Positions 34,501 through 45,190 of a stretch of DNA of 64,000 nucleotides are shown here, in pieces. The translations under genes were made by a program, and so were the position numbers. The DNA is from Darksidea phi (lineage: Eukaryota > Ascomycota > Dothideomycetes > Pleosporales > Lentitheciaceae): assembly GCA_030770425.1 (NCBI GenBank), contig JASJFT010000044.1:206176-270175 (forward strand), in the 5' to 3' direction. The notes beneath the pieces were generated by a model. That model saw only the letters and a program-made list of their open reading frames with translations, was not told the origin of the DNA and did no database searches. The stretch's first letter is position 1, and every line of letters begins with the position of its first letter.

Positions 34501-36159
34501 GAAAGATTAGAGATCCAGCTCGAGTCTTGCCAAGGCGAGATTGACTTCTTGCGTGAAGAGCAGGAAGGCGACAAGATCAAGATCGGCGAGCTTGAATCAA
34601 CTCTCAACAGTGCGCACGTATCGATCCAGGACGAAAAGGAGCGCTTCCGCGACCTCGAAGAGCGTATCGCTGAGGAGAGACACCAGCGCGACGTTCTCGA
34701 CAGTCAAGAGAAGCAGGAGGTAGAGAAGGTCGTCACGGACCTCAATACACAGCTCGGCAAGGTGAAAGAGGAAAACAGGAAGCTTCGAAAGAACCTCTCA
34801 GGCAAAGAAGTTGAAGCTTCCCAATGGAAGCAACGGCTGGACGAGCTCGAGAGCAACCTCCGCGAAGCCTTGGGCAACCTTAATGGCACCAGAACCAGCA
34901 TGCTTAAGGTACCGTCCACCATTACCGCACCTACCAAATATATATTTAACGCCATTATTCAGGACGTACACAAACTTCAGCGCGATCTTGAAGCTACGAT
35001 GCAGGAACTCGACAACACCAAGCAGGATCTTGCCGAGAAGGACCGGCTTCTCCGCAACCGGGATGCGTTGCTGGAGAGTACTGGCCTAGAGAGCCGTCGC
35101 CTTTCAGACATGCTCGAGCGTGAGCGACAAGCCCGCCGTCAAGACCAGGTGGCCTTTGACAACGCCAAACGCGGACATCAGTCTGTCACCAGGACCATCC
35201 AGCAACATGAAAGCAGAGTTCTTGAGCTCGAGACTTTGCGCAGCCAAGACCGCCAGAAGTTACACGGCCTCGAGAAGCAGTATCGAGACCAGTTACTAGA
35301 GCGCAACAATCTCCTTTATGCACTGTGGAATCGTCTCTCTACTCTTTGTGGCGCGGAATGGTCGCGCAGCCATGCTCTTATCAGCGGCGAGCTTCCGTCG
35401 ATGGAACTAATCTCTAAGAACATCCAAGGCTTCAACAAGAATATTATCTTGGCCGTCAAGAACGTCGAAGGCATCATCGGCGGTTTTCGGCAAAGAATCC
35501 GCGGCTTGGAAAAAGATCTAACCCGCGATTACCAGACGCTCGAACACACTCTAGACGTCCGCCTCAAGCGTCTCGAGCAGCTCGAAAAGCTGGTAAGAGC
35601 GCAAAGAGACTCTATTGGCAGGCCGAGTACCATTCGCGGCGGCGTAGTGGAACTCAACAACCAAGAGATGATGAAGCTTCGAAATGAAAACAAGACTCTA
35701 CGAACCGAAGTATCTACTCTCCGCGCCATCACAGCAACGACCAATATCATGCAAGAAGCCTCACGATCCCCCTCCCGCGCAGGTTCACCTAGCTCTTCCA
35801 AACGCGCCAGTATGGCGCAAACACTTCTCCGCACCCACTCTACCTCTGCCGTCGAAGGCTTGTCAAATCCACCAGATCATCCATACCCACAGGCAGGGCC
35901 ACTACAGCCTAGCGAACAAAAGTGGATACATCGTCTCAAAGAGCTAGAGAGGCGGCTAAAGGCTGAAAGGGAAGCAAGGCTGCTAGATCGTAGTGGGGCG
36001 CGGAAGAGACTGGAGCAGAAGGTAGAGGAGAACGCAGATCTAAGGGCCTTACTAGAGAGGGAGCGGGACAGAAAGGAAGCGGAAGACAGTGTGGCTGGGG
36101 GAGGAAGTAGGCCAGGTAGTCAGAGCGAGAACAAGAGGCCGGAGGAGGATGTGTATTAG
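31525..36159 (+). CDS. apsB: ApsB/Mto1-type microtubule-organising centre protein (about 1526 aa)
   Basis: The start is ATG at 31525 in an ACCATGG context. The frame is open to 36159, but 34909-34962 has all marks of an intron (GTACCG..TTATTCAG, 54 nt, no stop, multiple of three) and its removal joins MLK to DVHKLQRDLEATM, giving 1526 residues. Residues 1-460 are disordered and Ser/Pro-rich. At about 468-535 lies a centrosomin motif 1 (CM1) region, LTLKEQNSKIDKLSKENFDL within it, which recruits the gamma-tubulin ring complex. Long coiled coils follow. Near the C-terminus (about 1445-1480) WIHRLKELERRLKAEREARL matches the Mto2-binding segment of Mto1. ApsB nucleates cytoplasmic microtubules at spindle-pole outer plaques and septal MTOCs. 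Intact and conserved. Confidence 0.88.
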   Translation: MAPSDTPSATAEAAQTTPVEPPPLPPTPAPVLENSMAHDILDAEDVRSFDTPDSDLPPLPTDDDDSFLQANDFGDGPAHGEESVMMDREMKRQLMDIESSFLPEASIQIEAAQGPPGADDTYLFGGSPGHSQSLSHAEEEKKKGSEWQEPVDDAQNGNSSIMTDEPPTPAGAYKTPAAQRLDTDTDDSIVTGDSTSEIMPSSPSAEAARRNRSRGAPENEPVEERTEHSEISEAQATAGAEQKEQDETRRPTSSASTVKAPEFGTLEENSSFTEDHDLSMESLTIPVPSAPTTATRIGQRPSFLQHRQSSQRSSISSFTNHSDVSLDGGSTGSLSADFALQSGGAVPRSSDQSRPNSMMLSRLPSLGSITSSVSAYSDSNPWDKTRSISANSLSGFLHPDNNLGRLEEETHSSTTPPETPRAPSAKPVAPTDTVIARHVQDIQVPDTVAREFREKHGRSAEKRHMATPYTRNKHNLTLKEQNSKIDKLSKENFDLKLKIHFLDQALQNRSDENVKETISKNVQLQTDLANEKKDNLSLRKKIRDLERRLKAQEDGEIANSPSNESEGDKSDASLKHAALEEEIEYLRERLESTETAVEHWKQEVVTKDADNRRIMDYIKNMREKGTSEDSAGVDEAIHILTEDFEEERSRREQAEARFEQADAEREQLRDEIQRLREQNQQAQQPSLTNNHVKHVFNSRKIYTSHTTRSNSGSDVNEQPATVSMGGASSTIVELRIDNEKLQRDLHAQASMLTSRNRENHRLREENEGLKLTIRRGDVASTAGDSILERSISRNHMRSVSRASHATRMSQISDPERDREREDLEGKCAALRDELSQAKLQYKELDDQLNGHLDLLEQTEIKVQELQRELDAQTEDLQALSNERDEILEGLQEKDQECEDIRQQALETIQRLEAEIEQKEQECNRLVTELENITEDFNALQQEMKNVSESLVQLEDDRDASLRKIQNLEAELDDANQELGRQDKLLSDEKSKNERLEIQLESCQGEIDFLREEQEGDKIKIGELESTLNSAHVSIQDEKERFRDLEERIAEERHQRDVLDSQEKQEVEKVVTDLNTQLGKVKEENRKLRKNLSGKEVEASQWKQRLDELESNLREALGNLNGTRTSMLKVPSTITAPTKYIFNAIIQDVHKLQRDLEATMQELDNTKQDLAEKDRLLRNRDALLESTGLESRRLSDMLERERQARRQDQVAFDNAKRGHQSVTRTIQQHESRVLELETLRSQDRQKLHGLEKQYRDQLLERNNLLYALWNRLSTLCGAEWSRSHALISGELPSMELISKNIQGFNKNIILAVKNVEGIIGGFRQRIRGLEKDLTRDYQTLEHTLDVRLKRLEQLEKLVRAQRDSIGRPSTIRGGVVELNNQEMMKLRNENKTLRTEVSTLRAITATTNIMQEASRSPSRAGSPSSSKRASMAQTLLRTHSTSAVEGLSNPPDHPYPQAGPLQPSEQKWIHRLKELERRLKAEREARLLDRSGARKRLEQKVEENADLRALLERERDRKEAEDSVAGGGSRPGSQSENKRPEEDVY
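34909..34962 (+). other. Stopless 54-nt intron inside apsB
   Basis: Donor GTACCG, a TTTAAC branch-like site and acceptor TTATTCAG bound a 54-nt stretch whose translation (Val-Pro-Ser-Thr-Ile-Thr and onward) is hydrophobic and interrupts an otherwise continuous coiled coil. Removal leaves the heptad pattern uninterrupted. Confidence 0.75.
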
Positions 36160-37141
36160 TACGCCACTTCTTCTACTTTCCTTGGTGGCTGGGCGTTGCT
36201 ACTGTTTGTTTTTTGGAGTGCACTGTTTATCGGTTGAGCATCCATTGGGCTTTACTTCGCTGTTAACATGTTTTATCTAAATATCTTAGCCCGAGGGCTG
36301 GCGCTTTTGGACGATGAAAAAGGATGCATTCTGGTATCTAAGCGGGATTGGGCGTATTACTGATGCCTTGTCAAATGAATATTCCGTTGTCGCAGCCTGC
36401 GGTGCAGGGTGGTGGACTTGATGTGATGTGTGCCTACGGGTGGTAAGGTTGCTGCTTGTTTTGTCCTTGTCAATTCTTGTTTAGTCTACATGTCTTCCTC
36501 GTCCCGGGTCGCAATGCAGACTAGCGCCTTCTCCTCTCCAATCACTCTATTAATATGCTCTACTCGGACCCTTGACTCTCCCTCTGTATTTATCTTGCCT
36601 CCTACCTTATAAAAGAGACTCACACAATGAAGATCCAAACCAATCTGGCCTCATATCTTCTTCGGCGACTTTCTACAGACCATCTTATCACAGGTTCACA
36701 TATGCAGACCTTTGATATGTAAATACCCCGGCCTGCGATAGGACACCATTCTCTTACTTTGATATCAAGACTCTTCATAAGATCGCGCTCCACTTTCGCT
36801 TCCCCCTTCCTCCAACTTCTTAATGGTCGCCCTCGCCGCTTGACGGGGTCCCGCACGTGGTTTCCTAAGTGGTAACGCCTATTCGTGTTCGTCACGACCA
36901 CCCTTGCTGAGGCGTACCGACACGGTAGTCGACCGCTCTACCTCACTCACAAGCCTCACCTCTCTCACCGCCTAGCCTTCGTTTGTCACGCCTCAAAACC
37001 ACGTTCCTAACGTTGCCGCCAGCTCTAGCAACATCTGCTTGCTTTCTCTCCTCTTGTCAACCCTAGTATGTTGGCCTTCTTCTGCAGTTGTTATCAATAG
37101 GTTCTGCGTTGAAGCCGTTCATCACAGCTTAGTATTGAATC
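36160..37141. other. Intergenic: apsB 3' region and next promoter
   Basis: Nearly 1 kb of non-coding DNA between two plus-strand genes. Short open frames only. CT-rich tracts at 36900-37020 probably belong to the promoter or 5' leader of the 37142 gene. Confidence 0.5.
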
Positions 37142-38992
37142 ATGTTGACACCTTCACTCACCGGCTCGCAGACGGCCTCTCCTTGCCCGACGGCTGCTTC
37201 ACCCACCCTTCAACCCTCCTTCTCCAGAGAGCTCCATGACTCCGGTCTATTCGGCCTGCTCTTGCGACCCCGCGAACAGCTCTACGGCACCGTAGAAAAA
37301 GCGAACCTAAGATCCGCGATAGAACGGCGCAGGTTACTGCAACGCCCTGTGACGCCAGAAATCTACATTGAATGCCCAGCCGAGGACGACTTTGAACGTT
37401 CGCCCAGCCCTAGCGACTATTATACGGGTCACGCGTCAGAAGAAAGTGACGAGAGTCACGCGCTTGGTTATTTCGGTATGGCACCATTGAAAGCTGCTGC
37501 AAAAGTGAGTGTGATATCAAAGGGAGGAGAGAAACCTAAAGGTTCAATCACTAAGCGTCAGAAGAAAACAGAGAAGGCGACCCCCAAGAAGCGTTTGCAA
37601 CCTCTGCGAAAAAGCACCAGGGAGTATGCCAAAAAGGTTCAGAAAACGGAAAGGGTTGACATTAAAGCTGCGCTGCGTAGCAGCCGAAAGACATGTGATA
37701 GTCCGATCATCAAAGAGGAACGGGATGGCCCCATCTTCGTCCCAACAACATCTTCGGAGCCTATCGAGATCTCTTCGGATGAAGATGAGGACCCTCCCAG
37801 CGATCGGCTACGGAGACAAGGGAGGAGCACAGAGAATAATGCCAAAGACAACAAGAGGCATGAGGCTGCAACGTTGCCTGATGCTAAGCCTAGCGCTCCG
37901 ACGAGCGACCGGTCTTTTGCCGCTTCGGACAAAATTAGCTCGGACAGCGACGTTGATGATATTGTTCCTACCGGCGGGAATGGTCCTCTGTCCTACGCCT
38001 TGACCAGCCCAAAGACTGTGAAAACTAGCAGCCTTGAGACGGAAGCACGACTTCAGAGATGCAACGCGGATTTAGCAGCACAGATGACGCGGACCAAAAG
38101 TTTGGAGGAAGAGCTGGCACGTGTTAAGCGCGAGCATTCGGAAGAGCTTCAGAAGCTACGTCAAGAGCATGAAGTGAAGCATAATAGCTTGAACGAACGC
38201 CTAGACAACGCACAAAATACAATCACCAGGTTACGGTCCGAGGAGCAAGCGAAAGCCGTTGAGAACGCCAGCGCCATCTCGAAACTCAAAGAGGAACTAA
38301 GAGTAGCAGAGAAGACGAACAAGAGATTGGAGGCCAAGGCGACTGGATTGCAAAAAGAGGTTGAAAGTCATAATGCTCAGCATGATGAGCTCCAAAGAGT
38401 GCTTGCCGAGCAAGAGGACGAGCTTGACGCGAAAGATGAAGATTATGAGCAGCTGGAGAAGGACTACGATGCCAATCATGACGAGCTTGTTATGCTAACG
38501 GATGATTTCGAGGCCAAAAAGAACGAGCTCAAGGAGCTGCAAGACAGGACCAGAGCTTTGGAACAGCAGATCTCGCAACTGGAAGCCACCAACGTTGGCC
38601 TGACGAAAGACCTGGAGAGAAAGGCCAAAGGCACTACCATATCCCCAGCACCAATTGCGCTACCGATATCACTAGCTTCGATTGCGTTTCCATCATCAAA
38701 TATCTCGTATGACCAGCAAATGAAAACCGACAACGTACGCAAGAACTACGTAAAAGTCAAATGCCGGTACGACCAACTCCTTACCGTGGCTCTCGGCCTC
38801 ACAACTTCCTGTCGCGGAATGGACGTGTATAGCTTCGGCGACTTTGGCTCGTACCTGAAGCAGCTCAAGCAGATGATAGAAGAGTGCCAAGAGATCGACG
38901 GTGCCGACAGTCAGAGGACCGATAGTCAGCCTTCTTCTCAGTCTGGAGAGTCTCAGCCTAAAGATCGCATTGCGAAAAAGTTTGGGGCCTAA
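37142..38992 (+). CDS. Nuclear-type coiled-coil protein, function unknown (616 aa)
   Basis: Single-exon gene, ATG at 37142. I do not recognise a named family. Residues 1-90 are hydrophobic/Pro-rich and then polar. Residues 120-190 are strongly basic (KRQKKTEKATPKKR), a likely nuclear localisation signal. Around residue 205 the stretch PIEISSDEDED has the form of a SUMO-interacting motif followed by acidic residues. Residues 300-500 form a long coiled coil. A conserved-looking C-terminal block (DNVRKNYVKVKCRYDQLL, then YSFGDFGSYLKQLKQM) closes the protein before a Ser/Gln tail. The combination suggests a chromatin or kinetochore scaffold, but this is inference only. It lies in the conserved block next to apsB. 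Confidence 0.7.
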   Translation: MLTPSLTGSQTASPCPTAASPTLQPSFSRELHDSGLFGLLLRPREQLYGTVEKANLRSAIERRRLLQRPVTPEIYIECPAEDDFERSPSPSDYYTGHASEESDESHALGYFGMAPLKAAAKVSVISKGGEKPKGSITKRQKKTEKATPKKRLQPLRKSTREYAKKVQKTERVDIKAALRSSRKTCDSPIIKEERDGPIFVPTTSSEPIEISSDEDEDPPSDRLRRQGRSTENNAKDNKRHEAATLPDAKPSAPTSDRSFAASDKISSDSDVDDIVPTGGNGPLSYALTSPKTVKTSSLETEARLQRCNADLAAQMTRTKSLEEELARVKREHSEELQKLRQEHEVKHNSLNERLDNAQNTITRLRSEEQAKAVENASAISKLKEELRVAEKTNKRLEAKATGLQKEVESHNAQHDELQRVLAEQEDELDAKDEDYEQLEKDYDANHDELVMLTDDFEAKKNELKELQDRTRALEQQISQLEATNVGLTKDLERKAKGTTISPAPIALPISLASIAFPSSNISYDQQMKTDNVRKNYVKVKCRYDQLLTVALGLTTSCRGMDVYSFGDFGSYLKQLKQMIEECQEIDGADSQRTDSQPSSQSGESQPKDRIAKKFGA

Positions 38993-39137
38993 TTGAGCGG
39001 GCTGGGATGGATAATGGTCACACTTTCTAGGAGAGATTGCATTGCGTATGGAAGAGAGATTTGTATAGAAGGTCTATGGTTTCGTGACGTAATGTGGACG
39101 CGTCGCATAGGTCTGGCGAGCGGGCTTTTAACGCGTA

Positions 39138-39655
39138 GTGGTTTGGGCGTCCAAAAGCAGGCCTAGCTTGAGTCCACTGAGCTCATTCATTACTTATCTA
39201 TCATTAGTCATCTCTAGGGATATAAAAGCCATCTATTACTGCATATTGTTCGTTTCTGCTCTACATTACTCGTCCTACTCCCGCATCCGGGTGGCTCTAA
39301 AAGAAGATCCTCGCAACGCATGTGTGTGCTCTTGCTGTGCTCCTTCGAATTCTGGCATCGCTAAAACTTGGAACTCCGAAGTCGACATGCCGCATGAGAA
39401 CGAAATATCCACCCTGCCCGGCTGATGGTGGATAATGAACCGGCTATCGCGTTGATCAAGGAGCAGCGCGTCAACCACCGAAGCAAGCATATCGGCGTTC
39501 ATTTCCACTTTGTCCGAGAGCGATTTCTGCGAAATGAGTTCACTGTCCATCACGTTAGATCTGCCGACAACCTGGCAGACGTATGCACCAAGGCACTCCC
39601 ACGACCATTACTTGAGAAGCTCTCTGTGCGAATTCAAGAGCTGGGTTATTGAATA
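39138..39655 (+). mobile_element. Ty1/copia retrotransposon remnant (LTR piece plus RNase H end)
   Basis: Positions 39160-39295 resemble the promoter half of a fungal copia LTR, including GATATAAAAGCC. Directly after it, 39425-39652 encodes the C-terminal end of a copia RNase H, with DNEPAIALI, NHRSKHIGVHFHFVRE and SADNLADVCTKALPR. Integrase and reverse transcriptase are absent, so an internal deletion has joined LTR and RNase H. Frames are shifted between the two pieces. Not capable of movement. Confidence 0.75.
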
Positions 39656-42600
39656 TGAATTCACTGTGGCTGCTGATGGCGGACAATGGATATCTAATAT
39701 TGCTGCAAGAGGAGACTTTCATGTACATATTTCAGGAACATTCACCCTTTGTCTAAAAAGTAACGTGCTTTGGAGACATGGTTCGCTGTGGAGGGCGGGA
39801 TCCGATACACCTCGAGCATATGGGGATGCGCCTTCAAGAACCATGGAACCGAACTTATGGTTTAAGATCCTCGCACTTTACATCCTTTTTTGAAACGCAG
39901 CCAACTTTCAAAAACTGAGGCATCCTCTGACATTGTCGGAGCATAAAATATCATGGAGTTTGACCTTATGTCTTCTGCCCCGAGCCTGTGGGCTATTAAT
40001 ACGCCAGCTATGCTTTGGGCTATGACATGTTTGCCACATCCCATTGACGAGTCTAAAACCCTTTGCAGTAGCTATTAATGTCTCCGCTGTCTAAAACAAT
40101 GGTCAAATCCAGCTATGGCTCGCCGGCGGAGAGAGGAAAAACGATGTATTGGCGAGGTTATGGAGGGGTGTGATCGAAAACAATGTGTTGAGATATTATG
40201 GTTTCTGCTCTCTTCTTTCGGAAAAGCGAGCATTTCTTTTTGCACTTGGATGAGATCTGTGTGTTGGAAATGGGGAACCCGGAACCTCGCTTTGATTCGA
40301 TATATGCTGCATTCTTTGGACGTGGAAACTTCCATGTCATCTGGCAGGAAACGGAAGATTAGACCGTGTATGAGTACGAGAAGTCTATTATTCCGGTAAC
40401 GGAGCGAAATGGAGATATTGGCTTTCACCCAGGTCCAATAGACACGCCGGTTCAGCATGTTGTCAAACTTCCTCGCTCGAGGACTATGTTAAAAAAACGG
40501 ACGTCATGGTCGAGGCGACCCTCGCTACAAGGTCGCACTGTTCCAACATAGGATCATATTCACAATACTCTCTTACTATGTCGCTCTATTTTCTTCACGC
40601 TCTCTTTCCATGACGACTGACTTTGTGGTTGTAGAGAGCATTCAGCCCCCTAAATATTATTACTGTGGCACCAAATCTACGAGCTGTAAACACTTTCGCC
40701 CAGTTCAGCGGAAGCTTATGTTGCACTAGGTGTACCAAGAGATAGAATATTCGTCACAAGGCGTAAAGATATGGAGCCAAGTCCACGGTAGCGACGTCTA
40801 CGCAGAATCCTGGGCCTGTGTCCGCATCTGAGCTGAGTACTGCTTGATCGGCTGCCGCGCCTTTCCGTATCGTTCCATGGAGGAAGTTGACGGGTTGGGC
40901 CCCCTTTATGAGCGGGTTGAATTATCATCGATACTAAGCACGTCCGTGTTCTTTAGTCAACGTCGGCACGCTCTGGGTTTCACCTGTCTAGTTTGACAGC
41001 ATTGTATTCTGGTAAGGGTCCTTGTCGGTCTATCCGCTATTGGTTCTTTTGTTATTAGAAGAACAGGCCACTATTAGAATAAAATATGTCTTGGTGGACG
41101 ACTTGCAGAACACAGCGATGGCTAAATCAGATGTTGCTTTTGGCTTGTGGCTGAAGGCGTGTAAATTGGTAGCCTTACCTCGACCTCGTCAACTAGTTCC
41201 GTGGCTTCACCTACACCACAGCGAGCACTAGCTCAGTTGCTCTGACCGCGGAGGAACCGGATCTCTACTAAAATAACGGGGTTATCAGGGGAATATCCGC
41301 CTTGGGTAGAGACTGTGCAGCCGGTCGCCTTCATCTGATACTCGTATTGCCACTACAATAGAGAGTAATGGTTTAAAAGGATAGTGCTTGTAGTTGCTCA
41401 ATGGAAGTCGGTATCATTAGGTAGAAGAATCTTCAAAGAGGTCGCAGGTGTATCAAAATGCGTACATCACTGTGGCGGGAGGGGGCTCAAGTGACTGCCA
41501 GGAATCATTTCTCAATGTCAACCGCGCACCACCATTGATTCTAGAGAGCCGTGCGGCAAGCGGCCAGCCAGCGCGAACACACATCCGAAAACCAATCTGA
41601 TCCGGAATTCGTTACATAGAGGGAACTTGTCGTTTTGACAGTCATAGACAACGGACAACATAACAGAAGCGGCATAGACCCCCTAGATGCGTCAGGATGA
41701 ACATTACAGGAACGAAAGCTTGCAACTCGAAGGATTGTTTTCTCGACCAGTGAAGTCCAGTGTGTGTGCAAGACAGTCTCGAGATGCGAATGCTTTCGGA
41801 GATGAGACGACCGCTTGAGAGTGATCCTGCTAATGTCCGCCTAAGCCGACGGCACTTTGTCTACGAGGACAACAAACAACCTGCATTATCAGGGATTGCA
41901 TCTGCCCTGTTCTGTATTACAAGATCCGTCTATCTCGGCGGGTTATAGACGAACGATCTTCCACCATAGCTTCTATAGGTAGCTAAACACGGTAGACCGC
42001 GGTCGTTACCACTATCTTATATCGTACCTTCTTTCTCTTGGGTACCAATAAATGCATAGATCGTATGGCCCTATTAGCTTGGTCGTAAGAGTGGCGGATT
42101 ATCTGCAGCCGAAAACGGTAGACATCTTATATGTGTTGTTGGTGGGCCGTGTGAACCTTGAACAATGGATCGATGTGGTCGTGTCAGCGGAAGCTTCGTT
42201 AAGGTGTACGATTCTTTGAAGGATGGATATAGCGAGAAAGAGATATATGACACCCGCTTGTACGGCTTTGCTTCAGCCGAGAGTGGGTTCAGACACAATT
42301 CCAATAGATACAATCATTCAGAGGACGGCATATTCGAGGACCACCGTTTCCACGAAGACGCAACTCTCAAACCGGTCACTGCTGTATTTCCACCAACCCA
42401 GAATACCACCCTCGAAAGATCAGCCCGTGAAGTAAATCCTACATTCGACTGGATCCATGTCAAGTTCTTACTTATCTGCCAAGCGGGGCGAGATATGACG
42501 CGCTTGTTCTCGGTCATTCCGAGACTCGACGGCACTGCTTCGTGAGATTGGTGTCGTGTTTGGCATGGGATTGAATTCCAGGTTCTCTGGCGACGAAAAG

Positions 42601-43658
42601 TGGATTCGAGATGGAAAATAAGTTGTTGCTAGCATATAGCGAGATGCTACGACTGTTTGGAGGGGAGTTCAAGGTCGTGGCGAAGGAGGAGCTGCCGCGT
42701 ATTGAGGAGTAATTTGCGTGTCGGATAGGGGGTATTAGTCTGAGGTTTTCGGTGATTGTTACGGAGTCTATCTAGTCTATTCGGGTTGTACGGATTTGGT
42801 AACAGTTAGTTGACAGCAAGATAGATTCATCAACGGCATCTTCTCCAGCTACAAGTCATTCCAGCCAGCGGCATCTCGCCACTCACACAGCTCGTTCCGC
42901 ACCTAGATAGCTTTTAATTCGAATATATGCGGTCTGCAGTCTTACACTTCGAAGATGCAGAGATGGAGCTGAAGAAGCTAGTTAAAACGACGAAGGCTTG
43001 GGAAAGACAGTGGAGAGGTATGATGACCAGGTGAGCACGTGCTGTGTCGGTAATGTCATGTGGAGTTGGGCACAGAGCGCTACGATCTAGAGCTATTGAG
43101 AAAGAGAACGTAGCTTGACTGTGGAGATGTAGGTATGTCCTTGCCGACGGAGGTGTAGATGGTCATACGGATCGGGGACCCTCGTTGACTGACGGATATC
43201 TTGGGAAGCGGACCGTAGAGTGTGGGCCAGCTATGACAGGGCGAGAATAGAGCTTAGAGAGCTCTTATCTGCGGAATGGACATGGATAACCGATGTTACC
43301 GATCGTACAACACGACATGGAAAGATGGGAGGGTCGGGTGATGTCCAAAGCGAGAACTGGATCACCCGCAATTGGAGTAGGCAGAAGTGTGACCGAAGGC
43401 TGTTAGGATGCGCGCCCCACGGGACGACATGGGCAATGGCACTCGATGCAAGTCGGCCACCGCTTTCCATAAGTGTCTCGACCGACTACCAAAATACGAC
43501 GTCCATGCGCCTAACCAACGCCGCCCATACCCAAAAAAAATCGCGCCATGTTCTGCACCTGTCTCAGCAAGCCAAGAACGCCGACCAGCTAACTCCAATT
43601 TTGCGCATGGTGAGCCCAATGTCCTACTGACGGCTGCAGGACGCCTAGGCAGATGCAC
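39656..43658. other. Gene-poor 4-kb stretch with decayed transposon scraps
   Basis: No intact gene. Scattered fragments look like copia RNase H: around 40709-40745 (a SAEAYVAL-like run) and possibly 41860-41900 (a YEDNKQPAL-like run). The 126-codon frame at 42165-42545 and the short frame at 42615-42711 could be ends of broken host genes, but I cannot name them. Most of the rest has stops in all frames. Acts as a buffer between the conserved block and the glycosylase gene. Confidence 0.5.
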
Positions 43659-44664
43659 CTAAACACCCGCCTTCTCCGGAGGAACGTTCAGGTTCCAATC
43701 AATCCCCCCATCCTTCCCATATCGTTGTACAAGCCACTCATTCGTCTTCTTAAAGTGTCCGCAATCAAACTGTACACGCATTAGCTCCACGTACCACACC
43801 ACGGAAGCATGGCAAACTCACGAATCCCTTGTGCGCGGCAAGCGGGCTTGGATGCACGCTCCGCAAGATAAGATGCTTCTCCTTATTCACACCCTTGACC
43901 CTTTCTGCGGCCGGACTGCCCCAGGCCAAAAACACCACGCCATTCGTCCGCACCTTCGCCACCGTATCGATCACCTTCTGAGTCAGAAGCTCCCAGCCCC
44001 GGCCTTTATGCGAGTTCGCTTCTGCTCGGCGTACCGTCAGAACCGTATTGATCATGAGCACGCCGCGATCCGCCCACGGTGTCAGCAGACCACCGTTCTT
44101 GGGCGGGGCCTCAAAGTCCGGGTAGTCCTTCTTAAGGGCAATGTAGATGTTCTTGAGGGAAGGCGGGGCAGGTGTGGGTGGGCGCACGGAGAAGCAGAGG
44201 CCGTGGGCCTGATTGGGGCCATGGTAGGGATCCTGGCCTGTGATGACTGCTTTGACGGTGTGGAGGGGCGTGTGACGCGACCTGCATCTGCATCAGTGAT
44301 TGCTCCCAATAATCGGCATTGGTGTCTCGTCATACCAGGAATATACATCCTGCATTGGCGGATACAGTGTCTTTCCACTCGCCACCTCTTGCTTTAGGAA
44401 TCGCTTCAGCTCCAAGAAGGTCGGCGAGACGAGCACATCCTTGAGATGCGGCAGCCAGCTGTCATGCAGCGTATCAATTTCCAGCTTCAGCAGCTCCTTC
44501 TGTTCATCGCTGAGCTTCGAGACCCACGCTTCCTTGTCAAATTTGGCAGCTGTGGCGTCTGCCTTGGGTTTCGGCGCGCCGAAGAACGACGTGATGCTGC
44601 CGTTGGGTTTGGTCTTCTTTGCCGCGTCAGTAGCCGCGTCTGCTGCCTTTCGCTTGAGACTCAT
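43659..44664 (-). CDS. ung1: Uracil-DNA glycosylase, family 1 (299 aa)
   Basis: Three exons (44664-44336, 44281-43822, 43769-43659) join in phase; introns are 54 and 52 nt. ATG at 44664. The catalytic water-activating motif GQDPYHG is at residues 125-131 and the DNA-intercalation loop HPSPLAAHKGF at about 253-263, both hallmarks of family-1 UDG. GVLMINTVLTVR lies in the beta core. The N-terminus carries a basic nuclear signal and NGSITSFF at 21-28, which fits a degenerate PCNA-interacting (PIP) motif as in human UNG2. The enzyme removes uracil from DNA at the start of base-excision repair in nucleus (and possibly mitochondria). Divergent from con-10 over 526 bp. Confidence 0.93.
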
Positions 44665-45190
44665 GGTGGCAACGAAGCAATTGCAGTGACAAATAGCCAA
44701 TTAGTTGGGGAGGAAAATATGGAGAAAGAGAGAGAGTAGGGAGTCGAGTGGAGATGATGTGCGAACCCCCAGGCAACGAGGCGCGAGATCAGCGGAGCTG
44801 TAATCATTCTGCGGCCCGTGCTTTTCAGCTGTCGCGCGGTCAGATGTTCGCGCGTTCAACGCGACGCGAGGCTGGAAATGACGTAGAGCACTTGGCACCT
44901 CAAGATGCAGGGAATGTTCAAGGCATCAGCTACGACACAGCAAATCACAAAAATAAGGCAAATGATTTGGCATTGCGATGCCTGTTGCCGGCAGTTCATT
45001 GCGTAGCTGCGACAGGTTTGCGCCCGCCACCCGGCAACCGACGTCAGAAGCACGGAGGAAGGAGCATATAAACCCACTGCACTGCTGATATTTCAACCCG
45101 CACTCCACTCTCACTTCACACTCCTCCACTTTACACCCAACACCTCTACACTCCACTCTGCACCCAACGCATCTACACTCCACTCCAACA
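44665..45190 (+). promoter_or_regulatory. Divergent ung1/con-10 intergenic region with TATA box
   Basis: A TATAAA at 45067-45072 lies 119 bp before the con-10 start. After it the strand becomes almost purely C, T and A (45090-45190), the pyrimidine-rich leader common in strongly expressed fungal genes. The ung1 side shows no TATA. Con-10 type genes are induced by conidiation, light or stress; no specific operator was identified. Confidence 0.6.

Noticed and set aside
42165..42545. 126-codon open frame as a gene
   Set aside because: No recognisable motif and surrounded by decayed transposon DNA; kept only as a note in the 39656-43658 entry.
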